A model generated the notes under the pieces. That model saw only the letters and a list, made by a program, of their open reading frames with translations, did not search any database and was not told the origin of the DNA. From assembly GCA_015520395.1 (NCBI GenBank), contig WAQG01000108.1:1-23101 (forward strand): 23,101 nt of DNA. Reading direction: 5' to 3'. The position numbers and the translations under genes are program-made. Shown here piece by piece: positions 1 to 6,928 of this stretch. The stretch's first letter is position 1. Each line of letters begins with the position of its first letter. This DNA is from Candidatus Geoarchaeota archaeon. GTDB lineage: Archaea > Thermoproteota > Thermoprotei > Gearchaeales > WAQG01.

Positions 1-328
1 TTATTAAGGCTATCCAGCCCTTTCCATACGGATCCTTGTTCACAAGATCGGGCTCCTCCTCTAATTGCCTATTAAGCTTTTTGACGACGCCGCTTATAGG
101 TGAAAATATTGAGTCGGTTGTCTTCATAGAGTCTATGTCGGCTATGGGTTCGCCAGCAACGACTTCGGAGCCCTCCTCAACGGTAAACTCAATGTGAACA
201 ACATCCAGCAATTCTTTCTGTGCATAGTCGGTAATTCCAATGAGAACGTAGCCCTCCTCTGTTATCCTCGCCCACTCATGGGTTTTCGTGTACCTCAGGT
301 TTTTTGGCACCTTATACACGGCTAACAC
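1..328 (-). CDS. gcvH: Glycine cleavage system H protein, 3' end cut by window edge
   Basis: This gene encodes the lipoyl-carrying shuttle protein of the cytoplasmic glycine cleavage system, which moves the aminomethyl group between the P, T and L proteins. About 109 residues are visible, translated from the reverse strand. They show the family signatures KTHEWA (residues 15-20), GITDYAQ (31-37), a lipoyl segment DSMKTTDS with the attachment lysine near residue 69, SPISG (76-80) and NKDPYGKGW near 98-106. The C-terminus lies beyond base 1. A GTG at 328 (or TTG at 331) is the likely start, because a TATA element sits about 27 bp upstream; GTG 319 is a further option. The lipoyl segment has Asp-Ser-Met before the lysine where Glu-Ser-Val is more usual, but the lysine is kept. 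The gcvPB gene lies at the far end of the window, so the gcv genes are split. Identification is firm; the exact start is less so. Confidence 0.93.
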   Translation of the reverse strand, partial: MLAVYKVPKNLRYTKTHEWARITEEGYVLIGITDYAQKELLDVVHIEFTVEEGSEVVAGEPIADIDSMKTTDSIFSPISGVVKKLNRQLEEEPDLVNKDPYGKGWIALI

Positions 329-353
329 CAATATGGCGTCACAAGCGTCGCCT

Positions 354-361
354 ATTTATAC
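354..361. promoter_or_regulatory. Shared TATA element for gcvH (-) and the NAD kinase-like gene (+)
   Basis: The 58-bp gap between the divergent starts holds one AT-rich block. It reads TTTATA on the plus strand and TATAAATA on the minus strand. Its centre is about 29 bp from the ATG at 387 and 27-30 bp from the TTG/GTG at 331/328. That is the spacing expected for leaderless or nearly leaderless archaeal transcripts in both directions. Assignment is by motif and distance only. Confidence 0.55.
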
Positions 362-386
362 TTAAGTCTCCTATCCTAGTGAAGAG

Positions 387-1511
387 ATGCATGTTTCAGG
401 CCCCATAGGATTTATCCTTAACCCTATTGCTGGTATGGGCGGCCGCCTCGGCCTTGGCGGCACTGATGGGGAGGCATATAAGATAGCTCTTTCCCGAGGG
501 GCGCAGCCCTGGTCTCCAAGAAGAGCTGAGGACTTTCTTCTAGAGGCTAAACGAATAGGAATCTCGGCTCTCTTCCTCTCCTGCGCCTACCCTATGGGGA
601 GCACGCTTTTAGATAGGCATGGCTTCTCCCACAAGGTTGTTTACATGCCGGCCAGCCCATACACCAGTAGGGAGGACACCATTAGGGCGGCTAAAGCCAT
701 GGAGAGGCGGGGCGTAAAGCTCATAGTATTTGTGGGAGGCGATGGGACGGCTAGAGATGTAGTAGAGGCGGTTGACATGAGGGTTCCGATCTTAGGGATT
801 CCCGCTGGCGTAAAGATGTTCAGCTCTGTGTTCTCGATAACTCCCCGCGCCGCCGCTAGGGTGCTTAAGGAGTTTCTACTGGGAGGATCCAGGCTCGTTG
901 AGGCTGAGATTCTAGACATAGATGAGGAGATGTATAGGAGGGGTGTGCTCAATGTAAGGCTCTTTGGCTACGCCCTCGTCCCCACCTACGGCGATCTCAT
1001 CCAGGCTTCTAAATCGCCCAGCAGCCTACTCGAGGAGGAGGTAGAGGGAATAGCTAAATGGCTCTATGAAAATAGGGAGCCCGACGCCCTATACATATTC
1101 GGTCCAGGCAGCACTGTGAAAAAGGTTGCAGAGTATTTTGGATTGAAAAAGGGGCTTATAACGGTTGCTGCGATGTTGGATGAAGAGAAGTACGACGCCC
1201 TCTCGGACAAAGATTTGGGTATGCTGGTTAATAGGGCGTTAAGAGAGAGGCGCAGAGTCTACCTTGTATTATCACCAATAGGCTCTCAGGGGTTCTTGCT
1301 TGGACGGGGCAATCTTCAGCTTTCACCGGAAGTTCTAAGAAAGATAGGCAGGAAGGGCGTAATAGTGGTGTCTACAAGGCGTAAGTTGAGGAGGCTTAGG
1401 AGGTTGTTGGTGGATACGGGCGACCCCTCAGTCGACAGGATGTTCTCGGGGTACATCAGGGTGGTTACGGGTTATGGGGAGGAAACCGTTATAAGCATTT
1501 CCTCTCACTAA
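387..1511 (+). CDS. ATP-NAD kinase family protein (COG3199-like)
   Basis: This 374-aa protein resembles the archaeal ATP-NAD/polyphosphate-NAD kinase-like group (COG3199), a relative of NAD kinase and the diacylglycerol kinase fold. Proteins of this fold phosphorylate NAD(H) or a related hydroxyl substrate in the cytoplasm. Visible signatures are an N-terminal NPIAGMGGR loop (residues 12-20), the nucleotide-binding GGDGTARD (117-124) and a following GIPAGVK segment. Length is normal for COG3199. The ATG at 387 fits a leaderless transcript from the TATA element at 354-361. The stop is 15 bp before the likely aglB start, so the two genes probably share a transcript. Whether the real substrate is NAD is inferred from family membership; COG3199 proteins are less well characterised than classical NAD kinase. 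Confidence 0.85.
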   Translation: MHVSGPIGFILNPIAGMGGRLGLGGTDGEAYKIALSRGAQPWSPRRAEDFLLEAKRIGISALFLSCAYPMGSTLLDRHGFSHKVVYMPASPYTSREDTIRAAKAMERRGVKLIVFVGGDGTARDVVEAVDMRVPILGIPAGVKMFSSVFSITPRAAARVLKEFLLGGSRLVEAEILDIDEEMYRRGVLNVRLFGYALVPTYGDLIQASKSPSSLLEEEVEGIAKWLYENREPDALYIFGPGSTVKKVAEYFGLKKGLITVAAMLDEEKYDALSDKDLGMLVNRALRERRRVYLVLSPIGSQGFLLGRGNLQLSPEVLRKIGRKGVIVVSTRRKLRRLRRLLVDTGDPSVDRMFSGYIRVVTGYGEETVISISSH

Positions 1512-1526
1512 CAAGTGGGATTCACC

Positions 1527-3623
1527 ATGCTGGAGGGCTTGAGGAGAAGGCTCTCTCCATATCTTGGAAGGCTTAGGGAGCCGCTGAGCCGTGTCCCAAA
1601 GCCGGAGAAGCCTGACTTAGTCGTGGCATCGGTATTAGCTTTAAGCTTTATAACGGCTGTGCTCCTCAGGATAACGCCACTGAGATACGGGGTTTACCTG
1701 AATGAGTACGACCCCTACTTCCAGTATTATATGACGAAGTGGATAATTGAGCGGGGATGGTCGGGCTTCATAGAGTGGTTCGGCTGGCATCACGATCCTA
1801 ACTTCTGGTACCCGATGGGAAGGGATGTGGCTAAGACGGCTTACCCCGGTGTTGCCTTCATGGGTGCCTTCCTCTACCTGCTCCTAAGCTCCCTTGGCAT
1901 AAAGGTAGATTTAGTTTTTCTTGTATCCATGGTGCCTGTCATTTTCAACTCCCTTCTGACAATAGTTGTATACTACCTGGCAAAGGAGATCTACGGAAAG
2001 GGAGCTGGGCTATTTGCCTCAATAACCGTCGCAGTGTCTCCCTCAATGCTGGGGAGAAGCCTTTTCGGCTTTTACGACGATGACAACCTCGCGATCCTCT
2101 TCATAGTCCTGGCCTTCTACGGCTTCATAAAGGCGTACAAAAATAATTCAGTTAAATGGGGCATAGTCGCAGGCCTGGCACTCAGCTATGTTTCGATGAC
2201 TTGGGGAGCCTACATCTATGTGCTTAACCTTCTCGCCCTATTCGTTATAGCTGTGATGGTCCTTGGCAGATACGAGAGGAGCATAGGCGTTGCATACTAT
2301 GTGTCGATGGGCTTAACACTCATTGTTATCTCCCAAATCCCGAAGATCCAGGGCTTTGTTAAAACAGCCTTCGCAGCCCTCCCACTAACCGCATTCGTGG
2401 TAATATTGTTCTATGAGTTCCTATACCTTAAGGTCAAGAATAGGGCGAGGCTAGTACTCTACACGCTGCTTGTGCTGGTCATACTGGGGGCTGGGTTCTA
2501 CGGACTACAGCATATCGGTGTGATAAAGCCAATCATAGGAAAATTCCTGGTGGTGTTAGACCCATTCTACAAGACTGGGCACCCATGGTTTGAGTCGGTC
2601 GGTGAGCATCAGACTTCAACCTGGTACTCCTTCTTCATCGACTTCGGCGTGCTGGTCTTCTTCGCCCCGCTAGGAATATACATGATGCTTAGGAGGGGGA
2701 GGGCTGAAGACATATTCATGGCAGTTTACTTCGCAACGGCGCTTCACGCTATGGCATCCCTTATAAGGCTAAGTGTCCTTCTAGCCCCAGCAATGGCTAT
2801 TGTGGGAGGAGTTGGTATAGCAACCCTCATCGAAAACTATGTGGCCCAGATAACTGTGAAGAAGCCTAGAAGAAGATACTCAGAGCAGGTTAGACAATAC
2901 TCGGGAATGATCGTGATGATGATCGTTATCATCCTTCTACTCAGCTTCATAGGTTCGCCCTTTGCTTGGAGAACCGCCAATCAGCCACAGTCAATAATAG
3001 CTGCGGAGGCCGCGACATATAATGAGGATTGGATTTCTGCACTGTTGTGGATGAAGGCTAACATACCGAAAGATGCCGTCGTGGCGAGCTGGTGGGACTA
3101 CGGCTACTGGATAACTGTTAACACAGGTCTCAAGTCGACCTGTGATAACGCCAACTTCAACTTTACACAGATCCAACTTATAGGGCGGGCACTGATGGGC
3201 AACGAGACTGTCGCCCTCAAAATATTTAAGCAGTTAAACGTTTCATATGTGCTCGTCTTTGAAAACTTCCTGGACCTCGGCCGTTACCACCAGAATTTTA
3301 AGGGGTACTATCTGCCATTCAGGGGTGATTTTGAAAAGAGCCTCTGGATGGCGAGGATAGGGTACGGGTATACGGATGAGGAGGTGAGGAAGTACTATAT
3401 GAAGCAGGAGGATGTATTTGGCATAAAGTGGACTGTACCTACGGGGACGAAGGCCGCCGAGACGACGCTTTACAGGCTGCTCTTTAACAAAATCCCAGGT
3501 GTGAGGGAGAGATTCCCGCCGGTGATAAACATACCGCCGCCAGAGCACTTCGAACTGGTGTTCGCCTCAAAGCCCAATGGATACGTGCTCATCTATAAGG
3601 TCATCTACCCTGAGGAAAACTAG
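1527..3623 (+). CDS. aglB: Oligosaccharyltransferase STT3/AglB
   Basis: This is the membrane enzyme that transfers a lipid-linked glycan to asparagine in N-X-S/T sequons of secreted proteins. About the first two thirds carry many transmembrane helices; the rest is a soluble extracytoplasmic domain. Numbered from the GTG at 1515, the visible catalytic features are EYDPYF (Asp66, first metal/acceptor motif), FYDDD (188-190, second acidic motif), SVGEHQTS (361 onward, the TIxE-like loop), WWDYG (526-530, sequon-recognition motif) and a DK motif, DFEKSLWM, with Asp605, Lys608 and Met612. I favour ATG 1527 (698 aa); GTG 1515, four codons upstream, is possible and neither has a strong ribosome-binding site. 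It likely follows the NAD kinase-like gene on one transcript. The stop overlaps nop10. A plausible client is the sequon-rich surface protein at 15018-17549. Confidence 0.96.
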   Translation: MLEGLRRRLSPYLGRLREPLSRVPKPEKPDLVVASVLALSFITAVLLRITPLRYGVYLNEYDPYFQYYMTKWIIERGWSGFIEWFGWHHDPNFWYPMGRDVAKTAYPGVAFMGAFLYLLLSSLGIKVDLVFLVSMVPVIFNSLLTIVVYYLAKEIYGKGAGLFASITVAVSPSMLGRSLFGFYDDDNLAILFIVLAFYGFIKAYKNNSVKWGIVAGLALSYVSMTWGAYIYVLNLLALFVIAVMVLGRYERSIGVAYYVSMGLTLIVISQIPKIQGFVKTAFAALPLTAFVVILFYEFLYLKVKNRARLVLYTLLVLVILGAGFYGLQHIGVIKPIIGKFLVVLDPFYKTGHPWFESVGEHQTSTWYSFFIDFGVLVFFAPLGIYMMLRRGRAEDIFMAVYFATALHAMASLIRLSVLLAPAMAIVGGVGIATLIENYVAQITVKKPRRRYSEQVRQYSGMIVMMIVIILLLSFIGSPFAWRTANQPQSIIAAEAATYNEDWISALLWMKANIPKDAVVASWWDYGYWITVNTGLKSTCDNANFNFTQIQLIGRALMGNETVALKIFKQLNVSYVLVFENFLDLGRYHQNFKGYYLPFRGDFEKSLWMARIGYGYTDEEVRKYYMKQEDVFGIKWTVPTGTKAAETTLYRLLFNKIPGVRERFPPVINIPPPEHFELVFASKPNGYVLIYKVIYPEEN
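3620..3623. other. CTAG tetramer supplying both convergent stop codons
   Basis: The plus-strand aglB ends with TAG at 3621-3623 and the minus-strand nop10 ends with TAG occupying 3622-3620. The two stops are the two strands of one palindromic CTAG. No bases separate the genes, so neither transcript can have a terminator before entering the other gene. Confidence 0.9.
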
Positions 3624-3808
3624 CCAGGCAGCCTTCCCTCCAGCCTTCTTCTCTCCAATATGAACTTATAGCGGATCATAAGGTATCTGTCCTCAGGTGA
3701 AAATTTGGGTGGATGGGGTGTTTTAAGGTCGGTTGAGCCGCACTTAGGACACCTATCGGAAATTGTGTATCTTCCACACCTGCCGCACTTTCTAATCCTG
3801 CCGCCCAT
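3620..3808 (-). CDS. nop10: H/ACA RNP component Nop10
   Basis: This 62-aa protein is the small zinc-ribbon subunit of H/ACA guide ribonucleoproteins, which pseudouridylate rRNA together with Cbf5, Gar1 and L7Ae. It shows the archaeal zinc ribbon, CGRC near residues 8-11 and CPKC near 20-23. This is followed by the linker HPPKFSPEDRY, which binds Cbf5 and is highly diagnostic. The start ATG overlaps the aif2-alpha stop by one base (TAATG), so translation is probably coupled. It is the last gene of the L44e-S27e-aIF2alpha-Nop10 string, an arrangement conserved in many archaea. Its stop codon overlaps the aglB stop in a shared CTAG. Confidence 0.97.
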   Translation of the reverse strand: MGGRIRKCGRCGRYTISDRCPKCGSTDLKTPHPPKFSPEDRYLMIRYKFILERRRLEGRLPG

Positions 3809-4647
3809 TACGCCTTCTCCCTTTCAAAACTACAGATATGCATGTTGTAGGGGGGCTTATACTCCATGTGCATCTTCCGGAAACTTCCACATACGGTCTC
3901 TATAAAGGATTTGAGCGCCCTCTCTATCGATTTATAGTTATCCGAAACTGCAACAACCCTGTACTTTGGAGCCCCGATAGCCTTAACATCGAATTTCACG
4001 TTTTTGTAACGTTTGACAGCCTTAAGCCCCTCATTAAGAGCGGCTTTTATAAGTACCACGCCATTAGGGGCGAACGAGACCATCTTTAACACCCCCCTTA
4101 TCTCAACTTCAACCTCCCTTATGTGCTCAACAGCCTCCTGATACATCTTCTCAGCCAGTCTCCTGGGGACGCCAAGCTTGACTAGATAGTCAGGCCCCCT
4201 CTTCCTAGCCTCCTCAAACACGGTGAATAGGTCATCAAACCTTCTCTCCAGGTTCGACATTATTCTTTTAAGTTGACCGAGGGGAGTGCCGCTCTCAATT
4301 GCCGAGATTTCAAACAGCTTCAGGGCTTTCTGCCAGCGCTTCCACTCTACAAGCTTATCCCTTCTCTCGCTATCGGAGACCCGCTTCAGAGAAATGTCGA
4401 CATGCTTCTTCACAGGATTTACCCTTATCACTTTACAAACATACTTTCTCCCAATGCTCACAAAGTCTGAGATGTTGTCAATGCGGGTTGAGGCGATCTC
4501 GTCCAGTGGGAGAAAAGCCTCAAGCCCATACTCGTCGAGAAAGGCATAGGCTCCCTGTCTAATGATCCTGGTTATCGTGGCTATAACTAAGCTGAACCTT
4601 CGAGGTAACCCCCTCCTGTAATAAACAAATTTTTTCTCATCCGACAT
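3808..4647 (-). CDS. Translation initiation factor aIF2 subunit alpha
   Basis: This is the alpha subunit of archaeal initiation factor 2, which with beta and gamma brings initiator Met-tRNA to the ribosome. The N-terminus has a YYRRGLP motif followed by an S1 RNA-binding domain, with GAYAFLDEYGLEAFLPLDE and a terminal HVDISLKRVS. A helical middle domain and the C-terminal alpha-beta domain that contacts gamma follow. Length (279 aa from ATG 4647) is normal for the family. A TTG at 4653, two codons upstream, is an alternative start. It lies 11 bp after rps27e and its stop overlaps the nop10 start by one base, so it is mid-operon. Confidence 0.97.
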   Translation of the reverse strand: MSDEKKFVYYRRGLPRRFSLVIATITRIIRQGAYAFLDEYGLEAFLPLDEIASTRIDNISDFVSIGRKYVCKVIRVNPVKKHVDISLKRVSDSERRDKLVEWKRWQKALKLFEISAIESGTPLGQLKRIMSNLERRFDDLFTVFEEARKRGPDYLVKLGVPRRLAEKMYQEAVEHIREVEVEIRGVLKMVSFAPNGVVLIKAALNEGLKAVKRYKNVKFDVKAIGAPKYRVVAVSDNYKSIERALKSFIETVCGSFRKMHMEYKPPYNMHICSFEREKA

Positions 4648-4658
4648 TGCCAACCACT

Positions 4659-4856
4659 TCAGTGATATTCAGTGATTATAATAGCATAGATCTTACCCTT
4701 ACCTCCGGTTGGCTCGGCCAGAACCCTACCACAGACAAGACACCTAACAACCGTTGAGGGATGGCTAAATATTATCTGCTCATTCTCACAGTCTGGGCAC
4801 CGTACTCTAAGAAAGCTTGACTTAGGCTCTGGGATCAAGATCTTGCGTTTCTTCAA
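4659..4856 (-). CDS. rps27e: Small subunit ribosomal protein S27e
   Basis: This zinc-ribbon protein of the 30S subunit has cysteine pairs CPDC and CLVC, plus the diagnostic segments FLRVRCPDC and IFSHPSTVVRC. The start needs care. A GTG at 4865 is in frame, but it lies inside a near-perfect Shine-Dalgarno, AGGAGGTGAG (4870-4861). The TTG at 4856 sits at ideal spacing after that site and gives a protein beginning MKKRKILIPEPKS, which matches the usual archaeal S27e N-terminus (65 aa). The gene belongs to the L44e-S27e-aIF2alpha-Nop10 cluster. Identity is firm; the TTG start is a strong inference from the ribosome-binding site. Confidence 0.95.
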   Translation of the reverse strand: MKKRKILIPEPKSSFLRVRCPDCENEQIIFSHPSTVVRCLVCGRVLAEPTGGKGKIYAIIITEYH

Positions 4857-4860
4857 CCAG

Positions 4861-4870
4861 CTCACCTCCT
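4861..4870 (-). promoter_or_regulatory. Strong Shine-Dalgarno that fixes the rps27e start
   Basis: On the minus strand, bases 4870 to 4861 read AGGAGGTGAG, nearly the full complement of the 16S 3' end. The site overlaps the rpl44e stop (TGA, 4864-4862) and an in-frame GTG (4865-4863). With normal spacing it points to TTG 4856 as the S27e start. Confidence 0.75.
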
Positions 4871-5149
4871 AACCTCCACTATCTCAACCTTCTTCAGCCT
4901 TATTCCCTCTTTGTGCAGTATATAGCCACACTCATTGCATATGAGCTTTAACACCTGCTTCTTGGTAATCTTAGCAAACCGCTTTTGTTCGGCAGCCCTC
5001 TTGCTCCCATACCCCTTCTTCTTAGCGGCAAACCTCCTTTCGCCCTCGGCCAAAGTTCTCCTCTTTCCAGCCTTATAGAGCACAACCTTATGTACCGTGT
5101 GCCTCCTGCATCTAGGACAGTAAGTCCTTATCTGGTTAGGAACCTTCAA
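4862..5149 (-). CDS. rpl44e: Large subunit ribosomal protein L44e
   Basis: This 95-aa basic zinc-binding protein belongs to the 50S subunit and lies near the E site in archaeal ribosomes. It shows an N-terminal YCPRCRRHT motif and a C-terminal CNECGY pair around a lysine/arginine-rich middle, the standard L44e layout and length. The start is TTG 5149, preceded by the purine-rich site GGGAGG a few bases upstream. It overlaps the end of gins51 by 14 bp and is joined to rps27e through a shared Shine-Dalgarno and stop, so translation of all three is probably coupled. Confidence 0.97.
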   Translation of the reverse strand: MKVPNQIRTYCPRCRRHTVHKVVLYKAGKRRTLAEGERRFAAKKKGYGSKRAAEQKRFAKITKKQVLKLICNECGYILHKEGIRLKKVEIVEVRR

Positions 5150-5669
5150 CCTTCCTCCCTCCCTGCACCAGCCTCACAGCGACTCCTTCCTCCTCGAGCC
5201 GTTTAGCCAGCGGCTCCGCGACATATATCACATCATCCTTTTCAAAGGGACCATATATAAATCCCTCGTCATCGTAGATGACATCCCCGAACTTTGAAGT
5301 GACCCTCATCAAAACTAGCTTTAACGAGGGCCTTGGCGCCCCGGCCTCCGGCACCTCAAGCTCCTCAACCTCCTCTCCAAGCAACTTCAGAACCTTAATG
5401 AACTCTGGGAGCTCCCTTAGAAGCCTCTTGGAGAAGTCTCCTTCAGGCAGGGATGAGAGCTTCCTAAGCCTAACCATATAGAGCTCTCTAAACATTAATT
5501 TGAAGTTTTCATATTCGATTCTCGCGAGCTTGGAGCATATCTTGTCAGGGCTGTCGAGCCTGGTGATGAGGTCTCGAACATATTCGGTGACCTGAGCTAT
5601 GAAGTTCCTGGGGAGTTTTTCAGGCTTCTGACTCTGCAGCTCCCTTCTAAGGATCTCGTAGACCTTCAT
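5136..5669 (-). CDS. GINS complex subunit, Gins51 (Gins15) type
   Basis: This 177-aa protein is probably the Gins51 subunit of GINS, which with MCM and Cdc45/GAN forms the replicative CMG-like helicase. The first roughly 120 residues are predicted helical (A domain). The last roughly 55, with the strand-rich segment DDEGFIYGPFEKDDVIYV, resemble the small B domain. The A-then-B order is that of Gins51; Gins23 has the reverse. Location directly after priS is the usual site of gins15 in many TACK archaea. ATG 5669 is preferred: it overlaps the priS stop (ATGA) and has GGAG seven bases upstream. TTG 5675 is an alternative. GINS sequences are weakly conserved, so the call relies partly on context. 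Confidence 0.82.
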   Translation of the reverse strand: MKVYEILRRELQSQKPEKLPRNFIAQVTEYVRDLITRLDSPDKICSKLARIEYENFKLMFRELYMVRLRKLSSLPEGDFSKRLLRELPEFIKVLKLLGEEVEELEVPEAGAPRPSLKLVLMRVTSKFGDVIYDDEGFIYGPFEKDDVIYVAEPLAKRLEEEGVAVRLVQGGRKVEGS

Positions 5670-6928
5670 GTACAATCTCCATCACCCACAACCTCGGCAT
5701 GCCCTTTAAGCAGGAGGTATATGGCGAGGGGTGCTGGCAGCTTCAACGGCCTTCCCACAGGATTAGAGGCTGGATCGTATTTATACCCACCGACGGTGAC
5801 CTTGTAGGTACGCTTACTTGTAATTTTAATGCAGAGGTCTCCAAATCTCTCGAATGGAGACGGCATCTCCATGGGATTAAAGCCCTCCAGCTCAGAGTAA
5901 CTTAGAGGCTTAACCATCATTCCAGTTGATCCGTGCAGGCTCCCGGGGAGACGGAGGAGCCTCTTCACATCCCTAGTCACCCTCTCATCGATTATTGCTG
6001 CGCCTCTGAAGCGGGCCTCTTCAACAAGGCTTTCAAAATTCCTCCTCCCTATAACCTTTATGAAGCTCCATGATGGGCGTCTTGCCTCCAGCTGCCTGAG
6101 TATACCAACTCTGTTTCTGACTATGAACCTGGCGGCGTCCTCGGATAAGCCTATCTCCAGAAGCTCTTCGACGCTGTAGCCGCTTATCACCTCATAAAGG
6201 AGACGGGCAACCCTCCCCCGCCACCCCAACTCGTCCAGGGGATACGCCCTATATCTCCTTCTCCCTGAAACCTCCTCCAAAACCAGCTCCTTAACCCCAA
6301 GCCCGAGAATATACTCTATCAGAAGCCCCCTCGACTCTGGATCAAGCCTGGAGTACTCATCTGAGACCACCCTAACGTGGTATCCCCTATGCCCTGAGAA
6401 GGTTATAATTAGTTGCTTAGGGCTGAGGCCAAGATCCCCCATTAGGAAGTCGTCAACCAGCCGGTAGAGATGTTCCTTTGCCTCATGCTGACATTTATCA
6501 CATATCCATGTGTGCCTCTCCATCCTTTCGCTGCCACAGATTGGGCATCTGGGCGGGGACATTCCCCGCCCTTCATAGCCGCAGTTCTTGCACCTCCACC
6601 AGTCGTGTTCCTGCTTACACTTGGTGGGTATGTGGTCAACGTCTATGTCGAATGAGAGGTCTGCGCAAACCCAGCCTTTAAGCTCCATTTCCTTGGCGGC
6701 GGGGTTTTCATAGCAGGCACTAGAGTAGTATACCCCCTTGGGAACCTTAGAGGTCAGGAAAGACCTCAGTTCCTCCCCGGCGGCAAAACTTAGATGCCTT
6801 TGCATAAGGCCGTCGAAGAACTGTACGCCGAACTCCCTTCTCTCAATGGGGCTTACAAGAGACTCGTTAAGACTAAAAGCCTTTGAATAATAGTCTCTGA
6901 ACATGCGTTTAATCAGCCTTTCCACCAA
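5666..6928 (-). CDS. priS: DNA primase catalytic subunit PriS with an extra zinc ribbon
   Basis: This is the catalytic small subunit of archaeal-eukaryotic primase, which makes RNA/DNA primers. Key motifs are FDIDVDH (catalytic Asp94 and Asp96), SGHRGYH (178-184) and RLPGSLHG (326-333), with a third catalytic Asp expected at 314 or 320. The zinc knuckle that follows the first motif (Cys104, His108, and CDKC at 143-146) is interrupted by an insertion carrying two more pairs, CKNC (113-116) and CPIC (128-131). This looks like a complete zinc ribbon and helps explain the 420-aa length, longer than the roughly 330-360 aa I associate with archaeal PriS. The start is TTG 6928 or GTG 6925 after a GGGTGA site; ATG 6904 is less likely. 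It overlaps priL by 20 bp and gins51 by 4 bp. Confidence 0.96.
   Translation of the reverse strand: MVERLIKRMFRDYYSKAFSLNESLVSPIERREFGVQFFDGLMQRHLSFAAGEELRSFLTSKVPKGVYYSSACYENPAAKEMELKGWVCADLSFDIDVDHIPTKCKQEHDWWRCKNCGYEGRGMSPPRCPICGSERMERHTWICDKCQHEAKEHLYRLVDDFLMGDLGLSPKQLIITFSGHRGYHVRVVSDEYSRLDPESRGLLIEYILGLGVKELVLEEVSGRRRYRAYPLDELGWRGRVARLLYEVISGYSVEELLEIGLSEDAARFIVRNRVGILRQLEARRPSWSFIKVIGRRNFESLVEEARFRGAAIIDERVTRDVKRLLRLPGSLHGSTGMMVKPLSYSELEGFNPMEMPSPFERFGDLCIKITSKRTYKVTVGGYKYDPASNPVGRPLKLPAPLAIYLLLKGHAEVVGDGDCT

Noticed and set aside
2991..3548. Minus-strand open frames inside aglB
   Set aside because: They overlap the conserved soluble domain of aglB, including WWDYG and the DK motif; shadow frames only.
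3705..3905. Plus-strand open frame opposite nop10 and the end of aif2-alpha
   Set aside because: It lies opposite two certain genes, has no recognisable domain and no promoter or ribosome-binding site of its own.
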